This document shows, one piece after another, positions 50,342 through 58,405 of a stretch of DNA of 64,000 nt. A model generated the notes under the pieces. It was not told the DNA's origin. It was given only the letters and a program-made list of their open reading frames with translations, and did not search any database. Both the position numbers and the translations under genes were made by a program. Within the stretch, counting starts at the first letter, position 1, and each line of letters opens with the position of its first letter. Source of the stretch: Acidovorax carolinensis (GTDB taxonomy: Bacteria; Pseudomonadota; Gammaproteobacteria; Burkholderiales; Burkholderiaceae_C); the NCBI RefSeq assembly GCF_002157145.1, contig NZ_CP021361.1, positions 62,001 to 126,000 of the forward strand, read 5' to 3'.

Positions 50342-51415
50342 ATGCAAGCCCTTCACTACACCCGCGCCGCGCAACTGCCCGACATCCTCGCCCAACGCAT
50401 CGTCATCCTCGACGGCGCCATGGGCACCATGATCCAGCGCTTCAAGCTGGGCGAGGCGCAGTACCGGGGCGAGGGCTACACGGGGCCAGATGGCGCGGGC
50501 GATCGCTTCAAGGACTTTCCGCGCGATGTGAAGGGCAACAACGAGCTGCTCAGCATCACGCGGCCCGACGTGATCCGCGACATCCACGAGCGCTACCTGG
50601 CCGCAGGCGCTGACCTGATCGAGACCAACACCTTCGGCGCCACCACCGTGGCGCAGGAGGACTACAAGATGGCCCACCTGGCGCGCGAGATGAACCTGCG
50701 CTCGGCCCAGCTGGCGCGCGCTGCCTGCGACAAATACAGCACGCCCGAAAAGCCGCGCTTTGTGGCCGGCGCCCTCGGCCCCACGCCCAAGACGGCCAGC
50801 ATCAGCCCCGATGTGAACGACCCCGGCGCGCGCAATATCGACTTTGAAACCCTGCGTGCGGCCTACTACGAGCAGGTCGAGGCGCTGGTCGAAGGTGGCG
50901 CCGATGTGCTGCTGGTCGAGACGATTTTCGACACGCTCAACGCCAAGGCCGCGCTGTTTGCCATCGACGAGTTTTTCGAGAACAGCGGCGAGCGACTGCC
51001 ACTCATCATCAGCGGCACGGTCACCGATGCGTCGGGCCGCATCCTGAGTGGCCAGACCGTGACCGCCTTCTGGAACAGCGTGCGCCATGCGCGCCCGCTG
51101 GCCATTGGCCTCAATTGCGCCCTGGGCGCCACGCTGATGCGACCTTACATCCAGGAGCTCAACCGCGTGGCCGAGGACACCTTCATCAGCTGTTATCCCA
51201 ACGCCGGCCTGCCCAACCCCATGAGCGACACCGGGTTTGACGAAACCCCCGAAATCACCAGCCGCCTGGTGCACGAGTTCGCGGCCGAAGGGCTGGTGAA
51301 CATCCTGGGCGGCTGCTGCGGCACGACGCCGGACCACATTGGCGCGATTGCCAAGGCGGTGGCGCCGGTGAAAACGCGCCAGCTGTTCTACCGCGAGCCC
51401 GCCGCATTGGCCTGA
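50342..51415 (+). CDS. metH: Methionine synthase homocysteine-binding module (MetH N-terminal part)
   Basis: A 357-residue homocysteine S-methyltransferase domain. [12 protein letters not shown] opens it, and the zinc ligands are the Cys in GLNCALG and the pair in GGCCGTTP. The rest of MetH (folate, cobalamin and activation domains) is absent. In Comamonadaceae metH is often split in two genes, but the second half is not the next gene here. The start codon lies only 8 bases after a TACAAT box, so the mRNA may be leaderless. A 167-bp palindrome begins at its stop codon. Confidence 0.93.
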   Translation: MQALHYTRAAQLPDILAQRIVILDGAMGTMIQRFKLGEAQYRGEGYTGPDGAGDRFKDFPRDVKGNNELLSITRPDVIRDIHERYLAAGADLIETNTFGATTVAQEDYKMAHLAREMNLRSAQLARAACDKYSTPEKPRFVAGALGPTPKTASISPDVNDPGARNIDFETLRAAYYEQVEALVEGGADVLLVETIFDTLNAKAALFAIDEFFENSGERLPLIISGTVTDASGRILSGQTVTAFWNSVRHARPLAIGLNCALGATLMRPYIQELNRVAEDTFISCYPNAGLPNPMSDTGFDETPEITSRLVHEFAAEGLVNILGGCCGTTPDHIGAIAKAVAPVKTRQLFYREPAALA

Positions 51416-51578
51416 GAGGCTGAGAGTCTTTTGCCTATGCCCGCCTTGCACGCCAAATCACCCCTGCTCGTCGTTGCAAATGCGCGCCATAGCCCGAGCT
51501 ATGGCTGTGCTTTGCGCCTCGATCAGCGGCGTTTTGACGCGCCTTTCGGGCACGGGCAAAAAACTCTCAGCCTCTGAG
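51412..51578. repeat. 167-bp full-length imperfect palindrome (MITE-like)
   Basis: The ends CTGAGAGGCTGAGAG (51412-51426) and CTCTCAGCCTCTGAG (51564-51578) pair with one mismatch. Pairing continues inward over nearly the whole length to the centre CCATAGC-CCGA-GCTATGG at 51487-51504. It lies between the methionine synthase module and the ATPase gene, overlaps the former's stop codon, and could fold into one long hairpin. Confidence 0.8.
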
Positions 51579-51645
51579 CCGACCCGAAGCGAGCGTGCAG
51601 CCCGCCGCCCACCACCGGCCGCGCTGGGGCGGCAAAACACCGCAC

Positions 51646-52935
51646 ATGATCAAGCACCTGCAGCTCAAGAACCTCAAGGCCTGGCGCGACAGTGGCAGCG
51701 TGCGGCTGGCGCCGGTCACCATGCTGCTGGGCAGCAACTCGTCGGGCAAATCCACCTTGCTGCAAAGCCTGCTGCTGCTCAAGCAGACCGCGGCCGCGCC
51801 CGATCGCACGGTGCACCTGAACCTGGGCGGCGACGAGGCCAACGACCTGGTCAGCCTGGGCGACTTTGACGCCGTGCTGGCGCATGGCACTGCGGCGCCG
51901 CGCCAGTTCGAGATCGTGCTGGAGTTCGAGCGCCCCGAGGGCGAGCGCGTGCGCCAGGGCCGCTTCGCCTGCAGCTACGGCCAGACGGCCGGCGGCGCCG
52001 TGGTGGTGCAGGCACTGTCGCTGTCTACGGTGGCACGGCAGTTTCGGGCCGTGCGCCGCGAGCGCGGGGCCTATGCGGTGTGGGTGGATGGCGAGCCCCG
52101 GCCGCGCGGCAAGGGGCCGCAACTGGCGCCCGAACGTTCGATTGCGTTCTCGGCCGAAGCCATTGCCCTGCTGGGCCCCGATGGCGCCCATCTGCAGGAC
52201 CTGAGCCTGGCCCTGCGCCGCGAACTGGAAGGCATCGTCTACCTGGGGCCGCTGCGCCAGCGACCCGCGCGCGACCAGGTGTGGAACAAGGGCGGGTCGG
52301 GCTCCGTGGGGGCCGAGGGCCAGCAGGCCATCAACGCCCTGCTGTCCGATGCCTTGCAGCCGGGCGTGGGGCAGGGCGCGGTGCTGCGCAGCGTGTCGGC
52401 GGGGTTGCAGCGCATGGGCCTGGCCGACCGCATCGAGGTGCGCCAGCTGGGGCGCTCCAGCCGCTACGAACTGCTGGTGCACAAGGACGGTGTTGCCGCC
52501 AACCTGCGCGATGTGGGGGTGGGCGTGGCGCAGGTGCTGCCGGTGCTCACGGTGGCCTATAGCGTGCCGCCCGGCAGCACGGTGCTGCTCGAAGAGCCCG
52601 AAATCCACCTGCACCCGCTGGCCCAGGCGGTGCTGGCCGAGCTGTTTGCCGAGGTCAGCCAGCAGCGCCAGGTGCAGTTTCTGGTGGAGACGCATTCCGA
52701 GCACCTGTTTCGCCGCATGCAGACCCTGCTGGCGCGCCGTCAGACCACCACCGCGCAATGCCAGATGCTGTTTGTGGAGCGGCAGGGCGCCAATGCGGTG
52801 CTGGTGCCGCTCGAGGTGGACGAATTCGGCGCCGTGCGCAACTGGCCGCCACGGTTTTTCGGCGATGCCATGGGCGAGGCGCGCGAGCAGGCACGCGCCC
52901 GGGCGCAGCGCATGAGGGAAGCCGCCGGTGCTTGA
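51646..52935 (+). CDS. AAA/ABC-type ATPase, DUF3696 family (cassette gene 1)
   Basis: A 429-residue ATPase of the OLD/RecF-like ABC group. The N-terminal strand IKHLQLKNLKAW leads to Walker A GSNSSGKST at 29-37. Walker B is VLLEEPEIHLHP near 313-324, followed by the H-loop TH (FLVETHSEH). The C-terminus NWPPRFFGD is typical of DUF3696 proteins. Such ATPases are common partners of nucleases in defence systems. The ATG at 51646 is used. Its stop overlaps the start of the PIN gene by 8 bases, so the two are translationally coupled. Confidence 0.9.
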   Translation: MIKHLQLKNLKAWRDSGSVRLAPVTMLLGSNSSGKSTLLQSLLLLKQTAAAPDRTVHLNLGGDEANDLVSLGDFDAVLAHGTAAPRQFEIVLEFERPEGERVRQGRFACSYGQTAGGAVVVQALSLSTVARQFRAVRRERGAYAVWVDGEPRPRGKGPQLAPERSIAFSAEAIALLGPDGAHLQDLSLALRRELEGIVYLGPLRQRPARDQVWNKGGSGSVGAEGQQAINALLSDALQPGVGQGAVLRSVSAGLQRMGLADRIEVRQLGRSSRYELLVHKDGVAANLRDVGVGVAQVLPVLTVAYSVPPGSTVLLEEPEIHLHPLAQAVLAELFAEVSQQRQVQFLVETHSEHLFRRMQTLLARRQTTTAQCQMLFVERQGANAVLVPLEVDEFGAVRNWPPRFFGDAMGEAREQARARAQRMREAAGA

Positions 52936-53509
52936 GCCTTCCGGCCCTGCGTCCGCCGCTGTGCCGGCCTCGCGGCTGGTGGACACCAACGTGCTGATCG
53001 TCGCCAGCGCGGCCGATGCCGGCTCGCCGTTTCGCCAGGAGGGCACACCGGTGGACGACGCCGCGCTGCGCCAGCGCGTGTTCGACTGGCTGGAGGCGTT
53101 TGAGGGCGACCCCGCGCGCCACGCCGTGCTCGACGCCGGCTGGCTGGTGTGCGGCGAATACGGGCACAAGCTCTCGGAGCAGGACTACGGCTGGCTGGTG
53201 ATGATGCACAAGATCGACCGCAACGAAGTGGTGTGGGTGGATGTGCAGCCCGATGCCGATGGCAACGCCGTGCTGCCCACCGCGCTGGCCAGCGCCGTGA
53301 CCGATCTGGCCGACCGCAAGATGGTGGCGGCCGCCCTGGCCGCACTCGAACTGGGCAGCGCCTGCAAGCTCACCAATGCCAGCGACACCGACTGGCTCGA
53401 TTGTCAGAAGGCGCTGCGGGCGGTGGGCCTGGAGGTGGAGAATTTGTTGAACGACTGGCTGGTGGCGCGTTGGCACACCAAGCATGGAAAAAAGGCGCGA
53501 TATGACTGA
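52928..53509 (+). CDS. PIN-domain nuclease-like protein (cassette gene 2)
   Basis: A 193-residue protein with a PIN fold pattern. The first metal ligand is Asp19 in LVDTNVLI. Glu77 (VCGEYGHKLS) and Asp129 (DRKMVAAALA) fit the central positions. The last block is LTNASDTDW, with Asp153 or Asp155. All four acidic positions of an active RNase are thus present. The start is the GTG at 52928 with an AGGGA site upstream, overlapping the ATPase stop by 8 bases. It is not an ordinary VapC: it is longer and has no small antitoxin gene beside it. Confidence 0.8.
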   Translation: MLEPSGPASAAVPASRLVDTNVLIVASAADAGSPFRQEGTPVDDAALRQRVFDWLEAFEGDPARHAVLDAGWLVCGEYGHKLSEQDYGWLVMMHKIDRNEVVWVDVQPDADGNAVLPTALASAVTDLADRKMVAAALAALELGSACKLTNASDTDWLDCQKALRAVGLEVENLLNDWLVARWHTKHGKKARYD

Positions 53510-54179
53510 TTTCTTCCGATTCCCGCACACCCCGCACATCGCCTGGCTGGCCACCGGCGCGCCGCGTGACGACAAGGTGCTGTCGCCCGATGAGGCGCAC
53601 GAACTGCTGGCCGGCGACGTGGTGCTGGAGGAAAAGCTCGACGGCGCCAACCTGGGCTTTTCGGTGTCGCCCGATGGCGTGTTGCGCGCGCAAAACCGCG
53701 GGCAGTATCTGCCGCAACCCTTTCACGGCCAGTTTGCCCGGCTGGGCCCCTGGCTGGCCGCGCACGAAGACAAGCTGTTTGATGCGCTGGGCACCGACCT
53801 GGTGGCGTTTGGCGAATGGTGCGCCGCCCGCCACTCGCTCGACTACGCCGCGCTGCCCGACTGGTGGCTGCTGTTCGATGTGTATGACCGCAGCACGGGC
53901 CGGTTCTGGAGCACCACGCGGCGCAACGCGTGGGCGGCGCGCATGGGCTTCGCGACCGTGCCGTGCCTGTATGCCGGGCCGGTGAACCTGGACGAGCTGC
54001 GCGAACGGGTGCATGCAACGCACAGCCAGTTTCGCCAGGGCAACCTCGAAGGCATCGTGATCCGCCGCGAAAACGCCGACTGGCTGGAGCAGCGCGCCAA
54101 GCTGGTGCGCGCCGATTTCACCCAGACCATCGAAGAGCACTGGCGCAGCCGCGCGCTGGAGTGGAACCGGGTCGAGTGA
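53502..54179 (+). CDS. RNA-ligase family nucleotidyltransferase (cassette gene 3)
   Basis: A 225-residue member of the covalent nucleotidyltransferase superfamily (RNA ligase family). Motif I is EEKLDG with the adenylated Lys45; motif III is FGEW (103-106); IIIa is LLFDVY (123-128); motif IV is EGIVIR (183-188); and motif V is KLVR (200-203). All are intact, so it should form a lysyl-AMP and seal RNA (or nicked nucleic acid) ends. No extra C-terminal domain is present. The ATG at 53502 overlaps the PIN stop by 8 bases, as at the first junction; an ATG at 53484 is also open. Confidence 0.88.
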   Translation: MTDFFRFPHTPHIAWLATGAPRDDKVLSPDEAHELLAGDVVLEEKLDGANLGFSVSPDGVLRAQNRGQYLPQPFHGQFARLGPWLAAHEDKLFDALGTDLVAFGEWCAARHSLDYAALPDWWLLFDVYDRSTGRFWSTTRRNAWAARMGFATVPCLYAGPVNLDELRERVHATHSQFRQGNLEGIVIRRENADWLEQRAKLVRADFTQTIEEHWRSRALEWNRVE

Positions 54180-54296
54180 CGCCGCCGCGCCCGCGCCCGT
54201 GATGCGCTTGCGGTGGCCACGGGTCGCCAAAACCCGCAGAATCTGCGGGCGTGCCGCATCCTCGGCGCGCATCCAGCCACAACCCAAAGCCCCGCC

Positions 54297-55384
54297 ATGT
54301 CCATCCGCATGGAACCGCCCCGCAGCCTCCAGCCGCCCGTTGCACAGGCCCTGGCGCAAGCGGCTTTGCAGCGGCAGAACATGCTGCTGGGAGCCGAGCG
54401 CGAAGGGGCCGTGCCCGCGCCAGCCCAGGAGCCCTTGCCGGCACCGCCCGCTGCGGGTGCGCACCCGGTGGTGCCTGTTCCCGTGGCGCAGCCAGCACCG
54501 CCGGTGCTCACGGACCGGGTGAGCCTGTCGGCGCAGGCCCGGCAAGGCCTGGGCGATGCGCTGCTGCCCACAGCCGATGCCGGGGGCCGCGCAGGCACCG
54601 GCGCGCAATCCGCATCACCACTGAATCCCCCGGCTTTGGGTGCGCCCGCCAGCGCCATGCCGCTGTTGCCTGCGTGGCCCAGCACCGGGCTGGCCGGGCC
54701 GCTGCGCAGCATGGTGGACGCCCTGGTGCAGCAGCTCACGGCCCCGGTGCTGCCCCAGCAGGTGCTGCGGGCGCAGCCCTGGCCCGCCGATCTGGCCCGG
54801 GCGCTGGATGGCGGCGATGAGGCCCAGTTGCCACCACTACAGAACTGGCTGGTGCGTCAGGGATCGGTGCAGACGACCGAGGGCGCGCGCGGGTTTTCGC
54901 TCACCTTGCGAGTGCCGGCAGCGTGGTTGCAGGCCCAGTCAATGTCTCTGGCCGCGGCGCCGGGTTCGGCCGCCCCCTTGCAGGCAGCGTTCGCGGGCCG
55001 CCGCAGGCCCTGCAATCGGGCGTGGTGGCGCTGGTGCTGCAGGGCACCGAGCCCGCTGCCGCGCGCACCAGCGCGCTGCTGGTCATGGATTTTCAGCCGC
55101 AGCAGGCGGCCCAGGTGTATGGGCGGGAGATGTCGATGCGCCTGGACCCCTGGGTGCAGATGGCCGCCCTGCAGGCGACCGGACAGGTGCCGCGCGACGA
55201 GGACCAGGCCCGCAGCGGTGGGCAGGGCCTGTGCCATACCCCCGGCTGCCCCTATGCCGGGCGGGCTGAGTGCGAGCAGCCCTTTTGCCTGGCGCTGCAC
55301 AGCGTGGCCGCGGTAGCACCCGCGCCGGCCGTGGGGGGCAGGCGCCGGATTCTCCCAGCGCAGACCCGGGCGAAAACGGCGTGA
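54297..55384 (+). pseudogene. Pro/Ala-rich protein with cysteine-cluster tail, frameshifted
   Basis: The first part (from the ATG at 54297) is Pro/Ala/Gln-rich and low-complexity, then has a more ordered region (SMVDALVQQL, LQNWLVRQGSVQ). Near 54990 coding continues in another frame (SGVVALVLQGTEPAAAR to the stop at 55384), with CHTPGC and CEQPFC, a possible metal-binding cysteine cluster. One base is out of place in a GC segment. The overall layout recalls hook-length control or other linker-rich proteins, but I cannot name the family. It follows the RNA ligase gene by 117 bases. Confidence 0.6.
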
Positions 55385-55467
55385 GCGCTGGACCCGGTGT
55401 TAACAACCGGTAAGTGGCATTGCGCACTGGCGCCCTGCGGGCTGCTGCGGCGCAGGAGGCTCTACAA

Positions 55468-56777
55468 CTACACCACGCCCTTGGCGCGCAGCGCAGCCAT
55501 GCGCTCTTTGTCCACACCCAGGCGTTCGCGCAATACCTGCTCGGTGTGCTGGCCCAGGGCAGGTGGTGCATGGCGCAGCGTGGGCGGTGTGTCTGACAGG
55601 CGCATGGGGCTGGCCGTGGTCACCACGCGGTTGACGTGTTCGCCCGCAGGCGGCTGGGCGCCGGGGTAGCGCTCTTGCTCCACGCGCAGGCCCCGGTATT
55701 GCACCTGGGGGTCGTCAAAGGCCTGGCCGATATGGTTGATGGGGCCGCAGGGCACGGCCTTGTCTTCCAGCAGACGTACCCATTCGGCCATGGGCCGCGT
55801 GCGGGTGAGCGCGCTCATCATGGGGATGAGGGTGTCGCGGTGCCTGACACGGCCGGCGTTGGTGGTAAAGCGCGCGTCCTGTGCCCAGTCCACGCCGGCG
55901 GCGGCGCAAAAGCGGGCGAACTGCCCGTCGTTGCCAATGGCCAGCAGCACGTTGCCATCCTGCGTGGGGAAGTCCTGGTAGGGCACGACGCTGGGGTGGG
56001 TGTTGCCCTGGCGCTTGGGCACGTTGCCGGAGTTGAGATAACCCGTGCCCTGGTTGGCCAGGATGGCCATGGCCACGTCCAGCAGGGCCATGTCGATGTG
56101 CTGGCCGCGGCCCGTGTGGTGGCGCGCTTCCAGGGCGCTGAGGATGGCGCTGGTTGCGTACATGCCGGTGAAAAGGTCGATCACGGCCACACCCACGCGC
56201 AAGGGGCCACCGCCGGGCTCTGAGTCGGCGTGCCCGGTGATGCTCATCAGCCCGCTCATGGCCTGTACCAGCATGTCGTAGCCAGCGCGCGATGCATAAG
56301 GCCCGGTGTGGCCAAAGCCTGTGACCGAGCAGTAGATCAGACGTGGGTTGAGGTGGCGCAGGCTCTCGTAGTCCAGGCCGTAGCGCGCAAGGCCCCCGGT
56401 CTTGAAATTTTCCACCAGCACGTCGCTTTGGCAGGCCAGTTCGCGGATGAGTTCCTGGCCCTCGGGTGTGGCCATGTCCACCGTGACGGAGCGCTTGTTG
56501 CGGTTGCAGGCGGCAAAGTAGCAGGCGTTGTCGGTGGGTGTGCCGGCCGCATCGGCAAAAAAGGGCGGGCCCCAGTGGCGCGTGTCGTCACCCTCGCCGG
56601 GCTTCTCGATCTTGATCACATCGGCCCCCATGTCGGCCAGGTTCTGGGTGCACCAGGGACCGGCGAGCACGCGCGAGAGGTCGAGCACGCGCAGGTGGCC
56701 CAGAGCCCCCGTGCGTTGCGGTGCCGCCGCGTGCGGGGCAGGGGGGCAGGGGCGGTGGCGTGGTCGCTGGCGGTCAT
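55468..56777 (-). CDS. CaiB/BaiF family (class III) CoA-transferase, uncertain start
   Basis: A class III CoA-transferase of about 435 residues. The core LRVLDLSRVLAGPWCTQNLAD, the FKTGGLARYGLDYESL block and the catalytic Asp in HIDMALLD are all present. The natural ATG at 56777 (MTASDHATAPAPL) is in another frame from the core; a shift at the six-G run 56741-56746 would join them. Without a shift the frame would have to start at a GTG at 56814. Its nearest relative in the window is the transferase at 11556. It is divergent from the LysR gene at 56940. Confidence 0.88.
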
Positions 56778-56939
56778 GGCGTTCTTTCGGTGGTACCTGT
56801 CGAGTGGCCCGCACTTTGCAGGCAAGGTTGCCATCCTATGGCGGCTGCGCGCAGGGTGACTTCGCTTTTATTGAAGGCAGCGTTTGTGCCTGACAGCACA
56901 GGCGCGCAAGGAGGGGCCAAGCTTTCCTACAATGCGCGC

Positions 56940-57854
56940 ATGGCCATGCATTTTGATCTTGTGGATTTGCGTTTGATGGTGCGCATTGCTGAAGCAAACA
57001 GCATGACGCGCGGAGCGGAGTTGTCTTTCATTTCCTTGCCTGCCGCGAGCACGCGCATCAAAAACCTGGAAGAGAGCATTGGCACAAAGCTGCTGTACCG
57101 CACCAGCCAGGGCGTGACGCTGACCCCGCCGGGCCAGGCCTTCGTCACCCATGCGCGCATGGTGCTGGGCCAGATTGAGCACCTGCGCGGCGATATGCAG
57201 GAATACGTGCGTGGCATCAAGGGCCATGTGCGCGTGTTTGCCAACACCACGTCGCTGGGCGAGTTCCTGCCGCCGGTGCTGCGCCTTTACCTGCGTCGCA
57301 ACCCGGACGTCAACATCGACCTGCGCGAGCGCCTGTCGCACGACATCGTGCGCGCCGTGACCGAGGGGCAGACCGACATCGGCATCGTCGCCGGCCTGGT
57401 ACGCACCGAAAACCTCGAGACCCTGCCCTACCACCGTGACCGCCTGGTGCTGGTGGTGCCGCGCGGCCATGCGCTCGACGGCCAGATGCAGATTGACTTT
57501 GCCGACACGCTGGAGCTCGACTATGTCGGCCTGCACGAGTCGAGCGCCATCCATGCATTTTTGCGCCAGGCCAGCGACCAGCTGCACCGCCCGATCAAGC
57601 TGCGGATTCAGGTCGGCAATTTCGAGACCGCCTGCCGCATGATCGAGTCGGGCGTGGGCGTTGGGGTGCTGCCCGAGTCGGCTGCCAGCCGCCACGCCCA
57701 GACCATGGACATCGCCATCGTGCCGCTGTCGGATGCCTGGTCGGTGCGCGAAATGCAGATCTGCGTGCGCAGCCTGGAGGCCCTGCCCAGCTTTGCGCAG
57801 GAACTGGTGGAGTTGCTGGTGGCAGACGCGCAGGGGCGGTTGCAGCTGGCGTGA
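56940..57854 (+). CDS. LysR-family transcriptional regulator
   Basis: A 304-residue LysR regulator with an N-terminal helix-turn-helix (SMTRGAELSFISLPAASTRI) and a substrate-binding domain from about 90. TACAAT at 56928-56933 lies 6 bases before the ATG, so the transcript may have almost no leader. It is divergent from the CoA-transferase gene and probably controls it. The acyl-CoA genes at 57920-63787 are convergent and could be additional targets. Confidence 0.91.
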   Translation: MAMHFDLVDLRLMVRIAEANSMTRGAELSFISLPAASTRIKNLEESIGTKLLYRTSQGVTLTPPGQAFVTHARMVLGQIEHLRGDMQEYVRGIKGHVRVFANTTSLGEFLPPVLRLYLRRNPDVNIDLRERLSHDIVRAVTEGQTDIGIVAGLVRTENLETLPYHRDRLVLVVPRGHALDGQMQIDFADTLELDYVGLHESSAIHAFLRQASDQLHRPIKLRIQVGNFETACRMIESGVGVGVLPESAASRHAQTMDIAIVPLSDAWSVREMQICVRSLEALPSFAQELVELLVADAQGRLQLA

Positions 57855-57863
57855 TGCTCCTCA

Positions 57864-57917
57864 AATAATAGCTGCCAGCGCTTGATGGGTAAGCGCTGGA
57901 GCCACTTTTTACTTCAT
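57864..57917 (-). repeat. AGCGCTT-core repeat between convergent genes
   Basis: TAATAGCTGCCAGCGCTTGA, a short spacer, then TAAGCGCTGGAGCCACTTTT. It fills the gap between the LysR and thioesterase genes and has a T-run, so it may end both transcripts. Confidence 0.7.
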
Positions 57918-57919
57918 TC

Positions 57920-58405
57920 TCATTCGATGGATTTCCAGGTCACCGGTGCCAGCCAGTACTTGAAGGTGCCGCTGGCCGTGGCCACCACCTGGCCCTGCTC
58001 GTCGATCAGCTGGCCCGCACAGCTGCACAGGCTGCGCGTGGCGTGCACCACCCAGCCCTCGGCCAGTAGCGCGCCGCGTGCCGGGCGATGGAAGCGGCTG
58101 CTCATCTCCACGGTCACGGCAGTCTGCGAGGGCGCATCCGGTAGCTCGCCAGCGGCGCGCGACATCACCGAATCGAGCAGCGCCATGATGACGCCGCCGT
58201 GCGCGGCCGGCAGCTGGTTGAGCAGTTCCTCGCGCAGGTGTGGCAGGCGCACATGCACCTTGCCCGGTGGCGCTGGCACCTGCGTGGCGCCGATGAGCCG
58301 CATGAAGGCGCTGCGGTCCACCGGCCGTGCCGCTTCGCCCACGGACGTGCCTTCGTCCTGACGGGCTGCGGTGCCATCAGCCTTCGGAGCGGCCGGGCGG
58401 CTCAT
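57920..58405 (-). CDS. PaaI-family hotdog thioesterase
   Basis: A 161-residue hotdog thioesterase. The active-site block PAAHGGVIMALLDSVMSRAA keeps the HGG and the acidic residue used in the PaaI group. It hydrolyses an acyl-CoA, perhaps recovering free CoA from the pathway. The ATG at 58405 overlaps the stop codon of the upstream acyl-CoA dehydrogenase gene (ATGA), so it is translationally coupled to it. It is the last gene of the minus-strand cluster. Confidence 0.89.
   Translation of the reverse strand: MSRPAAPKADGTAARQDEGTSVGEAARPVDRSAFMRLIGATQVPAPPGKVHVRLPHLREELLNQLPAAHGGVIMALLDSVMSRAAGELPDAPSQTAVTVEMSSRFHRPARGALLAEGWVVHATRSLCSCAGQLIDEQGQVVATASGTFKYWLAPVTWKSIE

Noticed and set aside
52928..53509. 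Reading the PIN gene as a VapC toxin with an antitoxin
   Set aside because: No small antitoxin gene precedes it, the protein is longer than VapC, and it is coupled to an ATPase instead.
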